64,000 nt of DNA from Coprobacter sp. (GTDB lineage Bacteria; Bacteroidota; Bacteroidia; Bacteroidales; UBA11471): contig JAFTRN010000059.1 in NCBI GenBank assembly GCA_017462265.1, positions 58,408 to 122,407 of the forward strand, read 5' to 3'. A program made the position numbers and the translations under genes. A model generated the notes under the pieces. The model saw only the letters and a list, made by a program, of their open reading frames with translations, was not told the DNA's origin and did no database searches. Positions 26,871-36,757 of this stretch are shown one piece after another (the first letter of the stretch is position 1; each line of letters opens with the position of its first letter).

Positions 26871-28199
26871 ATGAGAAAACTAAGTATGTTCAGCGTCGTG
26901 AGCCTATGGGCTTTGTCGCTTTTTGCTTTTGCTTCATGTGGTGACGATGAAAACGAATCGGCCGTACCGCACAATCCGGGACAGCCTATCGAACTTTCAC
27001 AATTCTATCCCGACTCGGGAGGTATCGCCACCAAAGTGATTCTCAATGGTTCTAATTTTGGTACCGATGAGAGTAAAATCAAGGTCTTTTTCAACGAAAA
27101 AGAGGCTGCCGTCATCGAGTCGATAGGCGATAAAATCTACACCATTTGTCCGCGCAAACCGGGTGAAGGTGATGAAAATCAGATTATTCGTTGCAAGGTG
27201 GCCGTAGAGGTCGATGGTAAGCGCGTGGAATATCCCACCCCCTTCACCTATCAGATACAGACCGTGGTGACTACCGTCTGTGGTATGGGTACGAATACTA
27301 CCGATGATGTGACGACAGGAAACCTTGCACAGACCTCTTTCCCCGCGGTTACTTATCTGGCTGTCGATAACGATAATAATATCTTTGTCTCGTTGCGTAA
27401 TCGCCAGAGCTATTACAGCAACAATAAGGTGATATTGGTAAACGAGGACGAAGATGTGAGCCGCCTGCTCATACCCGATACCGGCGCACCCCTCAACCAA
27501 CCCTGTATGCTCGACGATGGTAAGACCGTGTATATACCCACGGATAATGGGCTCGAATACTGGACCATGTCGTCAGAAAACTTGTGGAGCCCCATCAAGA
27601 TGTCGCTGAAACCCAATACGGGGGAACAACTTACGTTCGACTATAAGCACTCGTTTGCTATGTGCGAGGCCGACGGTTTTATGTATGTACGAGCCAAAAA
27701 CGGTATTCTCTATAAATTTGACCCGCTTACCGGACAGACCTCGCAAGTGACCAACGGACTTATGAGCGGAAGCGATAGTTATATGGCGTTTAGCCGTACC
27801 AATCCTTACTTGCTATATTTGGCATACACCAATAATCACTGCGTGTACACCTATAATATTCAGACCGGTGCTCATTTATTGCTCGCCGGTATGTCTGCCA
27901 ATGCCGGATATATCGATGGTAACGGAGCTTCGGCCATGTTCAACAATCCCCGACAACTCATACTCGATGAGGACGATAATATGTATATAGCCGATACCGA
28001 CAACCACGTGATACGCAAGGTCACTCCCGACGGCAAAGTGAGTACCGTTATCGGACAGCCCGGTGAGGCCGGTTATCAGGACGGTAGCCCCGAGGTGGCG
28101 CTGTTCAATCGCCCCTTCGGTGTAGCCATCAACAAGGAGGGTATCATATATGTTGCCGACTTCGAGAATCAATGTATCCGTCGTCTTGCCATAGAATAA
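26871..28199 (+). CDS. Surface lipoprotein with IPT/TIG and NHL-repeat domains
   Basis: 442 residues. The lipobox AFASC places the lipid at Cys23, followed by an acidic GDDENES stretch typical of surface export in Bacteroidota. An IPT/TIG immunoglobulin-like domain covers about 40-130 (FYPDSGGIATKVILNGSNFG), then NHL-type propeller repeats to the end (ADTDNHVIRKVTPDGKVSTVIG, ADFENQCIRRLAIE). Proteins of this layout accompany SusC/SusD pairs in many loci and are taken to bind glycan or to anchor the complex. No enzymatic motif is seen. The order enzyme - IPT/NHL - SusC - SusD - DUF1735 with gaps of 17-53 bp supports one operon. Confidence 0.85.
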   Translation: MRKLSMFSVVSLWALSLFAFASCGDDENESAVPHNPGQPIELSQFYPDSGGIATKVILNGSNFGTDESKIKVFFNEKEAAVIESIGDKIYTICPRKPGEGDENQIIRCKVAVEVDGKRVEYPTPFTYQIQTVVTTVCGMGTNTTDDVTTGNLAQTSFPAVTYLAVDNDNNIFVSLRNRQSYYSNNKVILVNEDEDVSRLLIPDTGAPLNQPCMLDDGKTVYIPTDNGLEYWTMSSENLWSPIKMSLKPNTGEQLTFDYKHSFAMCEADGFMYVRAKNGILYKFDPLTGQTSQVTNGLMSGSDSYMAFSRTNPYLLYLAYTNNHCVYTYNIQTGAHLLLAGMSANAGYIDGNGASAMFNNPRQLILDEDDNMYIADTDNHVIRKVTPDGKVSTVIGQPGEAGYQDGSPEVALFNRPFGVAINKEGIIYVADFENQCIRRLAIE

Positions 28200-28229
28200 T
28201 TGGGTGTTACACATAATACGCTATATACG

Positions 28230-31200
28230 ATGAAAAAACTATTAGCTATAACCATCTTTATATGCTGTCAGCTCCTCGTCTTTGCACAGCAAGGACCGGC
28301 CTCGCTGTCAGTAACGGGTACCGTTTACGACAACACCAATACCACGTTGCCGGGTGCCACGATTTCGGTAAAAGACCGCCCCGGTACCGGTGCCGTAACC
28401 GATGCCGACGGTCGTTTCTCCATCAAATGTCAGAAAAACGATGTCCTCGTATTTTCTTGTATCGGTTTTCAGCCGATAGAGAAACTTGTTACCACCTCAG
28501 AGACCAACATCAAGGTCACACTCTCGACCTCGGACAACGCGCTCGACGAAGTGGTGGTAGTAGGTCTCGGTACACAACGAAAAATCAGTGTGGTAGGTGC
28601 TGTGACCAGTGTCGATGTCGATCAGTTGCAGACACCCTCTACCAATATTCAGAATATGCTGGGTGGTCGCGTACCGGGTATCATCACCATGCAGAGTAGT
28701 GGTGAGCCGGGCAAGAACATCTCCGAGTTCTGGATTCGTGGTATAGGTACGTTTGGTGCCAATAGCAGCGCGTTGGTGCTCATCGATGGTCTCGAAGGCA
28801 CATTGAGTGATGTCGATCCTGCCGACATCGAGAGTTTCTCGGTATTGAAAGACGCCTCGGCTACTGCCATATATGGTGTGCGGGGTGCCAATGGTGTGGT
28901 AATTGTCACCACCAAGCGCGGTACAACCGACCGCCTGCAAGTGACGGGCCGTGTCAATTTCACGGTATCGCAGCTCACCAATATGCCCGAGTATCTCGAC
29001 TCGTATGAGTATGCCAAACTGGCCAATGAGGCCCGTGTCGTGCGTGGTAGTGTTCCGCTTTATTCCGATATAGAGTTGGATATTATCAAATATGGTCTCG
29101 ACCCCGATCTTTACCCCAATGTCAATTGGCAAGATGAAATACTGCACAAGACTTCACTGCAACAGACCTATTTCGTCAATGCTCGCGGTGGTGGCAGCTT
29201 GGCGCGTTACTACCTCAGCCTCGGTATGAACAACGAATCGTCGGCCTATAAGCAGGACGAAAGTTCAAAATATTCGACAAAGGTGGGCTATCGTACCGTA
29301 AACTATCGTGCAAACCTCGATATAAATCTTACGAAGAGCACAAAAATATATTTCGGTGCCGACGGATTCTTCTCTACCAAGAAAGAACCGGGCAATAGCG
29401 ATACCGACGCTTTGTGGAAGACACAACGCAATCTTACTCCCATTACCATTCCTACCGTATATTCTACCGGTCACCTGCCTGCTTATGGAGTAAATGATGC
29501 TTACTCTCCGTATGTGATGCTCAATAATACCGGTATGGCCGATAAACGCAATTATCGCGGTAAAGTGACACTCGAATTGAAACAAGACCTCTCGGCATGG
29601 GTTGATGGCCTTTCTGTGCGTGCGCAAGGGGCTTACGACCTGCACTCAGCGGCTACTGAGGTACGCTCTATCCTGCCCGAGATGTACTATGCCACCACGC
29701 GTAAATACTCCGGCGAGCTGGGTATCATCAAGCGTGTAGAGGCACAACCCGCCAAATATTCGCACGAAGAGTCGCAATATTACAAGGCTCACTTCGAGGC
29801 GATGGCCAACTACGACAATCAGTTTGGCGACCACACCGTAGGCGCGTTGCTCTATTATTATATGAGTAGCGAGCAGACGCTGAATAAAAGTCTTGACGAT
29901 AAGGCCGAGACCGTGCGTGGTATGTATGCCATACCCGTTCGTTATCAAGGTCTGTCAGGTCGTCTTACCTATGGTTTCCAAGATACCTATTTCCTCGATG
30001 TCAATTTTGGTTACACCGGTTCGGAAAACTTCGAGAAGGGGCATCGCTTCGGTTTCTTCCCCTCTGTGGCCTTGGGTTGGGTACCTACCCAATATGCCTT
30101 TATGCAAGACGCCATGCCTTGGCTCGATTTCTTGAAAATACGTGCCTCTTACGGTACGGTGGGTAACGACCGCCTTACCGACACCCGTTTCCCCTATCTC
30201 ACGCTCATGAATACCTATAACACCGGTGGTGGTTGGGGTAGCTCAGTTGGTTATATTACCGAGGATCGCGTGGGTGCCAACAATCTGCGTTGGGAGCGTG
30301 CCAAGAAGGCCGACCTCGGTATCGAGGCCAAGTTGTTCGGCGAGAAAGTCGATTTGGTAGTCGATTTCTTCCAAGACAAGCGCGATGGTATCTACCAACA
30401 ACGTTCGCAAATTCCCGATTATGTAGGTCTTACCCATATGCCCTTTGGTAACGTCGGTAAGATGAAGAGTTACGGTTCCGACGGAAATATCTCTTATACA
30501 CAAGATTTCGGTAAAGATATTTCGTTTACCGTCCGTGGTAATTTCACCTACTCGGCCAATAAAGTCGAAAATTGGGAGCAAGCCGAGCAACCCTATGAAT
30601 ATCAAAATCATACCGGATATGTGCATGATGCTTTCCGGGGTTACATTGCCGAGGGCCTTTTCCGCGATGAGCAAGATGTGGCACAAAGTCCCAAACAGAC
30701 TTTCGGCGCCTATACCGTGGGCGATATCAAATACAAGGACGTAAATGCCGATGGTATTATCAATGAGGACGATAAAGTACCTTTGTCGTATCCTTTCTTC
30801 CCGCGTCTGATGTATGGTTTCGGTGGTGAGTTCCGTTGGAAAAACCTGTCGTTGTCGCTCTTGTTCAAGGGTACGGGCAATACCGATTACTACTATGTAA
30901 ATACTCGTTCGAATGGCGAAGGTTTTATACCCTTCTGGAACGGCTCTACGGGTAACGTGCTCAAGATTGTTGCCGACCAGAGCAATCGTTGGACACCGGC
31001 CTCCTACTCCGGTACCCCTGCCACCGAAAATCCCAATGCGTTATATCCCCGTCTCAGTTATGGTAGCAACAGCAACAACGCTCAGTACTCTACCTATTGG
31101 AAAGCCAACAGTCGCTATCTGCGATTCCAAGAGATTAACCTCAACTACAATTTCAAAGCCGGTAAGGCCTTGAAGGCGTTGGGTGTGAAGTCGCTCGATT

Positions 31201-31331
31201 TGCAATTTGTGGTTTCCAATGTCTGTGTGTGGAGCCCCTTCAAGTTGTGGGATCCCGAGCAAGCCGACTACAACGGTGCAGCCTATCCCATTCCTCGCTC
31301 TTACGCGTTCCAGATGTATGTTAATTTCTAA
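28230..31331 (+). CDS. susC-like: SusC-like TonB-dependent outer-membrane glycan importer
   Basis: 1033 residues from ATG 28230; the frame opens at a TTG at 28200 but only this ATG gives a signal peptide (MKKLLAITIFICCQLLVFAQ). A carboxypeptidase-D-like domain (about 25-105) precedes the TonB box LDEVVVVG. The plug follows (SVVGAVTSVD ... LIDG ... YGVRGANGVVIVTTKRG), then a 22-strand-type barrel ending in an aromatic residue (QMYVNF). It imports oligosaccharides, using energy from TonB, with the SusD-like lid encoded 27 bp downstream. The substrate is not determined by sequence; the operon predicts a mannose- and galactose-containing glycan. Confidence 0.97.
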   Translation: MKKLLAITIFICCQLLVFAQQGPASLSVTGTVYDNTNTTLPGATISVKDRPGTGAVTDADGRFSIKCQKNDVLVFSCIGFQPIEKLVTTSETNIKVTLSTSDNALDEVVVVGLGTQRKISVVGAVTSVDVDQLQTPSTNIQNMLGGRVPGIITMQSSGEPGKNISEFWIRGIGTFGANSSALVLIDGLEGTLSDVDPADIESFSVLKDASATAIYGVRGANGVVIVTTKRGTTDRLQVTGRVNFTVSQLTNMPEYLDSYEYAKLANEARVVRGSVPLYSDIELDIIKYGLDPDLYPNVNWQDEILHKTSLQQTYFVNARGGGSLARYYLSLGMNNESSAYKQDESSKYSTKVGYRTVNYRANLDINLTKSTKIYFGADGFFSTKKEPGNSDTDALWKTQRNLTPITIPTVYSTGHLPAYGVNDAYSPYVMLNNTGMADKRNYRGKVTLELKQDLSAWVDGLSVRAQGAYDLHSAATEVRSILPEMYYATTRKYSGELGIIKRVEAQPAKYSHEESQYYKAHFEAMANYDNQFGDHTVGALLYYYMSSEQTLNKSLDDKAETVRGMYAIPVRYQGLSGRLTYGFQDTYFLDVNFGYTGSENFEKGHRFGFFPSVALGWVPTQYAFMQDAMPWLDFLKIRASYGTVGNDRLTDTRFPYLTLMNTYNTGGGWGSSVGYITEDRVGANNLRWERAKKADLGIEAKLFGEKVDLVVDFFQDKRDGIYQQRSQIPDYVGLTHMPFGNVGKMKSYGSDGNISYTQDFGKDISFTVRGNFTYSANKVENWEQAEQPYEYQNHTGYVHDAFRGYIAEGLFRDEQDVAQSPKQTFGAYTVGDIKYKDVNADGIINEDDKVPLSYPFFPRLMYGFGGEFRWKNLSLSLLFKGTGNTDYYYVNTRSNGEGFIPFWNGSTGNVLKIVADQSNRWTPASYSGTPATENPNALYPRLSYGSNSNNAQYSTYWKANSRYLRFQEINLNYNFKAGKALKALGVKSLDLQFVVSNVCVWSPFKLWDPEQADYNGAAYPIPRSYAFQMYVNF

Positions 31332-31358
31332 GATTAGTAACGCATAATATATATACGT

Positions 31359-33371
31359 ATGAAAACGATAAAAAATATAATATGGCTCATATCGCTGCCC
31401 ATTATGGGGTTGCTGTCGTCGTGCGAAAGCTATCTCGATGTGGACCAATACTTCGATGATACATTGAAGTATGACTCGATATTCACCAATAAACTCTATT
31501 TGGAAAAATACCTATGGGGGGCTGTCGGAGAACTGCCCAGCGCCAGCGCTATCTTCGGTGATGATGTCGCACCCGGTGTTACGGCAGGTGACGAGATATT
31601 TACCCTTATGACCGAAGGCCTGTTTCATGGCAAGGCTCTCACCCTCGGTCTTGTAAGCCCTTCTGATTTAAGAGGATTGAACTCTTGGAAACCGGCTTAT
31701 AAGGCGATACGTAAGGCAAATGTCATATTGGCTCGCATCGATGAGTGTGAAGAACTTTCGGCGCTTGAACGTGCCGAGTTGATAGGATATACCCACTTCC
31801 TCCGTGGATATGCCTATTACTTTATACTGATGAATTATGGCCCCGCAGTGTTATTGGGCGATGATATTTTCGACAACAACCGTGAGGCCGAGTATTATGA
31901 ACGTTTTCGTGCCACCTACGACGAGACGGTGGAATACATCTGCTCGGAACTCGAACTGGCCGCTCAGAATATACCCGAAGTTGCACCGATAGCCAATTTC
32001 GGTCGTCCCACCAAGGGAGCCGCCTACGCGCTTATAGCCCGGGTACGTCTGCACGCTGCAAGTCCTGCTTTCAATGGTGGCGCTGCCGCTAAACGCTATT
32101 TCGGTAATTGGACACGTTCTACCGATGGTGCGCAATATGTGTCGCAGACCTACGACGAACGCAAATGGGCGTTGGCCGCCGCTGCCGCCAAGCGTGTCAT
32201 GGATATGGATCTCTACGAGTTACACACCGTAGAGAAAGTAACCTTGTCCGGTGGTGACGAGACTGCCGTTACACCCGAGTTGCCCGATGGTATTCCTACC
32301 GACGAATTTCCCTTTGGAGCCGGAGGTATCGACCCGTTAAAGTCATATACCAATATGTTCAACGGTACGACCTATCCTGTGCAAAATAAGGAGCTTATAT
32401 GGGGCGAATATTCCGATGGTATTCGCAATTACACGCAACAGTCTTTCCCCATATACATGAACGGATTCAATGGTATGTGCCTCACCCAGAAGGTTATCGA
32501 CGCTTATCGTATGCAAGATGGTAAAACCATAGAGGAGGCTCGCCTGCTCGGCGAATATTCCGAGACCGGCAACTCGCGCGTACTTCGTTACTTCTCGGGC
32601 TATCGCTTGCTTCGTGGTACACACAATATGTATGTCAATCGTGAGATGCGTTTCTATGCTTGTGTAGGTTTCAGCGGCTGCTATTGGCCGGGTACATCGT
32701 GCAACAACAGCAACTATCGCAACCAGACCGTCTATTACTACAATGGCGGTAACGCGGGTCCCGACAAGGCAATCAGCGAACCCAAGAATACTTGTATTAC
32801 CGGCTATGTACTCAAAAAATATGTACACCCCGAAGACAACTGGTATAATGGTGATGGTTCTACCCGTATGTCGAAAGTATTCCCCATTATACGTTATGCC
32901 GAGATGCTTATCTCCTATGCCGAGGCCGTGAACCACTTGCAGAGTACGCACAATGTGACACTGCCCAGCGGACACACTTACACCCTGTCGAGAGCTATGA
33001 ATCTCGATGAGGCGGTATTCTCGTTCAATCAGATACGTTTCCGCTCGGGACAGCCCGGCCTTACCGAGGCCGAGATTGCCGATGAAACCCTCATGGACGA
33101 GGCTATCAAACACGAACGTTTCATCGAGTTCTTGTGCGAAGGTCGTCGCTACTACGACGTGCGTCGTTGGGGTACTTATGAGCAGGAAGAGAGCGTACCC
33201 ATTACCGGTATGAACGTGTATGCCGGCGCAGCCAATTACTTCGAGCGTACCTCTATCAATCATGCCGATTACCGTAATCGTGTGGTCGATAAGAAGATGG
33301 TGCTTCTGCCTCTCGAACGCAACGAGGTGCGCAAATCGAAAGTGCTCGACCAAAATCCCGGTTGGTATTAG
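31359..33371 (+). CDS. susD-like: SusD-like surface glycan-binding lipoprotein
   Basis: 670 residues, lipobox GLLSSC with Cys22. SusD/RagB features include the helical TPR-like core with AIRKANVILARIDE and LRGYAYYFILMNYG, and the late motif HERFIEFLCEGRRYYDVRRWG. It forms the lid of the SusC importer and captures substrate at the surface. At 670 residues it is longer than the usual 500-600, with extra loops around residues 300-480 that may shape the binding site. A repeat copy (33369-33398) begins at its stop codon. Confidence 0.95.
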   Translation: MKTIKNIIWLISLPIMGLLSSCESYLDVDQYFDDTLKYDSIFTNKLYLEKYLWGAVGELPSASAIFGDDVAPGVTAGDEIFTLMTEGLFHGKALTLGLVSPSDLRGLNSWKPAYKAIRKANVILARIDECEELSALERAELIGYTHFLRGYAYYFILMNYGPAVLLGDDIFDNNREAEYYERFRATYDETVEYICSELELAAQNIPEVAPIANFGRPTKGAAYALIARVRLHAASPAFNGGAAAKRYFGNWTRSTDGAQYVSQTYDERKWALAAAAAKRVMDMDLYELHTVEKVTLSGGDETAVTPELPDGIPTDEFPFGAGGIDPLKSYTNMFNGTTYPVQNKELIWGEYSDGIRNYTQQSFPIYMNGFNGMCLTQKVIDAYRMQDGKTIEEARLLGEYSETGNSRVLRYFSGYRLLRGTHNMYVNREMRFYACVGFSGCYWPGTSCNNSNYRNQTVYYYNGGNAGPDKAISEPKNTCITGYVLKKYVHPEDNWYNGDGSTRMSKVFPIIRYAEMLISYAEAVNHLQSTHNVTLPSGHTYTLSRAMNLDEAVFSFNQIRFRSGQPGLTEAEIADETLMDEAIKHERFIEFLCEGRRYYDVRRWGTYEQEESVPITGMNVYAGAANYFERTSINHADYRNRVVDKKMVLLPLERNEVRKSKVLDQNPGWY

Positions 33372-33398
33372 AAGCTTAGGCTGAAAACAGCTTCTTAA
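33369..33398 (-). repeat. Copy of the TAAGAAGCTGTTTT intergenic repeat
   Basis: Reverse complement reads TAAGAAGCTGTTTT, as at 63579-63600. It starts in the SusD-like stop codon and also forms a small hairpin (AGAAGC/GCTTCT). It lies within the operon, between the SusD-like and DUF1735 genes. Confidence 0.5.
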
Positions 33399-33424
33399 TC
33401 TGTAACAGTAAAATTGTAAACATT

Positions 33425-34357
33425 ATGAAAAGTAAATTATATATGACGCTTGCCCTCTCGGTCGCACTTGGCTTTACGGCGTGTGACGAGAATGAGCAAT
33501 TCGAGGGCGAACTCTATAAAAAGGTAATATATCTGTTGAGCGATACCGATTTGTCGTTCAGCTCCGTACACGAGCTCGGTGCGGAATCTACCGGCTACGT
33601 CACGGTGTATTGCGGAGGTACCGAACATATTATGAAAGATGTGACCGTGGAACTCGAACCCGATGATGAGGTGCTATCGGAATATAATCGCCTCAACTAC
33701 GACATCGATTCATCTCGATTTGCGAAAGAGCTCGAGCCTTCTCGCTATACCATAGAGTCGTTTACGACCGTGTTGCGAGCCGATAACCCCGACAATTATA
33801 GTCTTTTGCCTATAAAAGTACGCCCCGATGGTCTGTCGCCCGACTCTATTTATATGATTCCGTTGCGTATAAAATCGGTTTCGGATTATGAAATAAATCC
33901 CGACAAGCAGAGTGTGCTTTTCCGCATCATACTCAAAAACAAATATGCGACCATGGCATCGACCACTTATTACCAGATGACCGGTACCGAGACGCGTCAC
34001 AATGCCGATGGCGATGTGGCAAGCGGTATATCGGTGACACGTATATTTGCCCCGCTGGGAAAAAATTCCGTGCGCACCTTTGCCGGTACTACTACCTATA
34101 ATCCCGCGAATGTAACGGTCGATGAAATCAACAAATATGCGATAATAATTACCGTCAATGACGATAATTCGGTAACGGTATCGCCCTATGGTACCATAGA
34201 GGTGGAAATGTTGGGTGAGCCCGAGGAAAACTCTTTCACCACAAACACGCTCGGTCGTTACCAATTCAATTTGCACTATCGTTATCGCCTTACGCCCGAC
34301 GATGTGTGGATTACCATGAAGGAGGTCAACAACCAACTGATTACTGTTGTCCAATAA
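33425..34357 (+). CDS. DUF1735/DUF4361-type surface glycan-binding lipoprotein
   Basis: 310 residues, lipobox GFTAC with Cys20. The N-terminal half (about 25-170) looks like the DUF1735 domain: VIYLLSDTD start, then YTIESFTTVLRADN and LSPDSIYMIPLRI. The second half (180-310) resembles DUF4361-type beta domains. Proteins of this type sit after SusD and bind glycan or help endo-enzymes at the surface. It closes block B and is followed by a hairpin. Recognition is by pattern and position; the exact domain borders are uncertain. Confidence 0.82.
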   Translation: MKSKLYMTLALSVALGFTACDENEQFEGELYKKVIYLLSDTDLSFSSVHELGAESTGYVTVYCGGTEHIMKDVTVELEPDDEVLSEYNRLNYDIDSSRFAKELEPSRYTIESFTTVLRADNPDNYSLLPIKVRPDGLSPDSIYMIPLRIKSVSDYEINPDKQSVLFRIILKNKYATMASTTYYQMTGTETRHNADGDVASGISVTRIFAPLGKNSVRTFAGTTTYNPANVTVDEINKYAIIITVNDDNSVTVSPYGTIEVEMLGEPEENSFTTNTLGRYQFNLHYRYRLTPDDVWITMKEVNNQLITVVQ

Positions 34358-34366
34358 ATACCACGG

Positions 34367-34411
34367 AGAGGTCAGATGGCGTAAATAGATTATTTGCGCT
34401 ATCCGACCTCT
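34367..34411 (+). terminator. Stem-loop after block B
   Basis: Imperfect hairpin with ends AGAGGTC/GACCTCT and an inner GGCG/CGCT pair, 10 bp after the DUF1735 stop, followed by TTGATTTT. Likely terminator or read-through attenuator before the promoter at 34432. Confidence 0.6.
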
Positions 34412-34439
34412 TGATTTTCGGACACAAAATCTATCTTTG
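34411..34439 (+). promoter_or_regulatory. Probable promoter of the GH92-to-GH2 operon (block C)
   Basis: TTG at 34411-34413, an 18-bp spacer, and TATCTTTG at 34432-34439, which fits the -7 consensus. It lies 27 bp before the GH92 ATG at 34466. Confidence 0.55.
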
Positions 34440-34465
34440 CGATACCAACCCTCATATTTACAACG

Positions 34466-36727
34466 ATGAAACACCTATTCCGAAATCTAATACTTACGAG
34501 TGTCGTACTGCTGTGTTGCGGCCTATCGGGGCGTGCCGTCGAACCGGTCGATTATGTCAATCCCTATATGGGAAATATCAGCCATTTGTTGAAGCCGACC
34601 TATCCTACGATACACCTGCCCAATGGTATGTTGCGGGTCTATCCTCAGCGGGGCGATCACACCGAGAGTTATATCCATGGATTACCGGTGTGGGTGGTCA
34701 ATCATCGCGAAAATCACTGTTTCAATCTCTCGGCATGCGTCGGTGATGGTACGGCTTTATCGTCGGTCATTCGCACCGATTACGACAATGAAGTCGTGAA
34801 GCCCTATTATTATAAGGTGGATATTGACAATCAGCAGGTGACGGCCGAGTTTGCTCCGTCGGCACGTTCGGCGATTTATCGCTTGCAGTATAGTGGCGAC
34901 AAGTCGGCCTATTTACTGCTCAATGCCGGTAATGGTGAGTTGGAAATCGAGGGAAATACGATAAAGGGTTATCAGAATACATGGGGGTGGGTGCGTGTGT
35001 ATATCTACCTCGAAACCGATAAAAATCCTACAGAAAGCGGTGCGCTGAAGAATGGAAAAATACAAACGTCGAAAATGACAGTCTCGGGCGATAACGCTTG
35101 TGCGGTCTTTCGTTTCGATGCCGGGGCGGTAGTCAATGCCCGCTATGGCATATCGCTCATCAGTGTGGAGCAGGCACGTCGTAACCTCTATAACGAAATA
35201 CCCGAGCCCGATTTTGCCAAAGTGAAAAAATCTGCCCGTGAGGTGTGGAACAAGGAATTGGGTAAGATAAAAATAAAAGGGGGCGACTACAACGACAGGG
35301 TAGTGTTCTATACATCGCTCTATCGTTGCTATGAACGTCCGGTAAATATCAGCGAGGAGGGACGCTATTTCAGCGCTTCCGACCACAAAGTGCACGACGA
35401 TGGGGGAGTGCCATTCTATACCGACGATTGGTTGTGGGATACTTTCCGGGCCACGCACCCCTTGCGTCTGCTCATCGATGCCGATGTGGAGCAGGCTATG
35501 CTCACTTCATTGATACGCATGGCCGAGCAGAGCGACAAACAGTGGTTCCCGACCTTCCCCTCTATCACCGGTGACTCACGTCGCATGAACTGTAATCATG
35601 GCGTGGCTACGCTCATCGACGCTTGGGCCAAGGGTGTACGTGGTTTTGATCTCGAAAAGGGGTATGAATATGCCCGTAAAGCCATCGAGGAAAAGACGTT
35701 GGCGCCTTGGTCGGCACGCGATGCCGGCTATCTCAACGAGTTTTACACCCGTCACGGCTATATTCCGGCTCTTGCTCCCGGTGAGCAGGAAACTTCACCC
35801 GAAGTTGATGGCTGGGAAAAACGTCAGGCTGTGGCGGTAACGTTGGGTACGGCATATGACCAGTGGTGTCTCTCTCGCATTGCCGAGGCGCTTGGTAAGG
35901 ACGATGAAGCCGAATATTACCTGCGCTGCTCATATAACTATCGTAACCTATTCAATGCCGAAACCGCGTTTTTCCACCCCAAAGACAAAGAGGGTAAATT
36001 TATCGAGCCGTTCGACTATCGCTTTTCCGGTGGAATAGGGGCGCGCGACTATTACGATGAGAACAACGGTTGGACCTATCGCTGGGACGTACAGCACAAT
36101 ATAGGCGACTTGGTAAATTTGATGGGTAGCCGTGAAAATTTTGTGCGCAATCTCGATGCTACGTTCAGCGAATGGCTCGGTCGTAATAAATATGAATTTT
36201 ATGCCCAACTGCCCGACCAAACAGGAAACGTGGGACAGTTTTCCATGTCGAATGAGCCATCGTTGCACATACCTTATCTCTATAATTATGCCGGTGCGCC
36301 CTGGAAAACCCAGAAACGTGTGCGCGACCTTGTACACCAATGGTTCCGCAACGACTTGATGGGTGTGCCGGGCGATGAAGACGGAGGTGGACTGTCGTCG
36401 TTTGTCGTGTTCTCCATGATGGGGTTCTATCCCGTGACACCCGGCCTCCCGGCCTACAATATCGGCAGTCCCTTTTTCGAGGAGATTACCATTTCCCTCA
36501 CCAACGGGAAAAAGGTGCGTATTATAGCACGGAATTGCTCCGACGAGAACAAGTATATACAATCGGCAAAAATCAATGGTGAAAATTGGAACAAACCATG
36601 GTTCTCGCATACCGATATTGCCGACGGCGCTGTCATCGAATTGCAAATGGGTAGTAAACGCAATACTGTTTGGGGTATCGCTCCCGAAGCGGTACCACCT
36701 TCGGCAGCACCTTACCCTAAAAATTAA
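34466..36727 (+). CDS. GH92 family alpha-mannosidase, copy 2
   Basis: 753 residues, signal peptide 1-24. The mature protein starts with VDYVNPYMG; later come LWDTFRATHPL, NEPSLHIPYLYNYAG with the likely acid Glu597, and GDEDGGGLSSF (636-646) with the base aspartates, then GFYPVTPG. The 644-type motif of the other GH92 (GNDDCGQMSAW) differs, so the two copies belong to different subgroups and probably cut different linkages. First gene of block C, with its own promoter. Periplasmic exo-alpha-mannosidase by family. Confidence 0.92.
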   Translation: MKHLFRNLILTSVVLLCCGLSGRAVEPVDYVNPYMGNISHLLKPTYPTIHLPNGMLRVYPQRGDHTESYIHGLPVWVVNHRENHCFNLSACVGDGTALSSVIRTDYDNEVVKPYYYKVDIDNQQVTAEFAPSARSAIYRLQYSGDKSAYLLLNAGNGELEIEGNTIKGYQNTWGWVRVYIYLETDKNPTESGALKNGKIQTSKMTVSGDNACAVFRFDAGAVVNARYGISLISVEQARRNLYNEIPEPDFAKVKKSAREVWNKELGKIKIKGGDYNDRVVFYTSLYRCYERPVNISEEGRYFSASDHKVHDDGGVPFYTDDWLWDTFRATHPLRLLIDADVEQAMLTSLIRMAEQSDKQWFPTFPSITGDSRRMNCNHGVATLIDAWAKGVRGFDLEKGYEYARKAIEEKTLAPWSARDAGYLNEFYTRHGYIPALAPGEQETSPEVDGWEKRQAVAVTLGTAYDQWCLSRIAEALGKDDEAEYYLRCSYNYRNLFNAETAFFHPKDKEGKFIEPFDYRFSGGIGARDYYDENNGWTYRWDVQHNIGDLVNLMGSRENFVRNLDATFSEWLGRNKYEFYAQLPDQTGNVGQFSMSNEPSLHIPYLYNYAGAPWKTQKRVRDLVHQWFRNDLMGVPGDEDGGGLSSFVVFSMMGFYPVTPGLPAYNIGSPFFEEITISLTNGKKVRIIARNCSDENKYIQSAKINGENWNKPWFSHTDIADGAVIELQMGSKRNTVWGIAPEAVPPSAAPYPKN

Positions 36728-36757
36728 GAACGATACGAGAAATAAGAAAACAACAAT

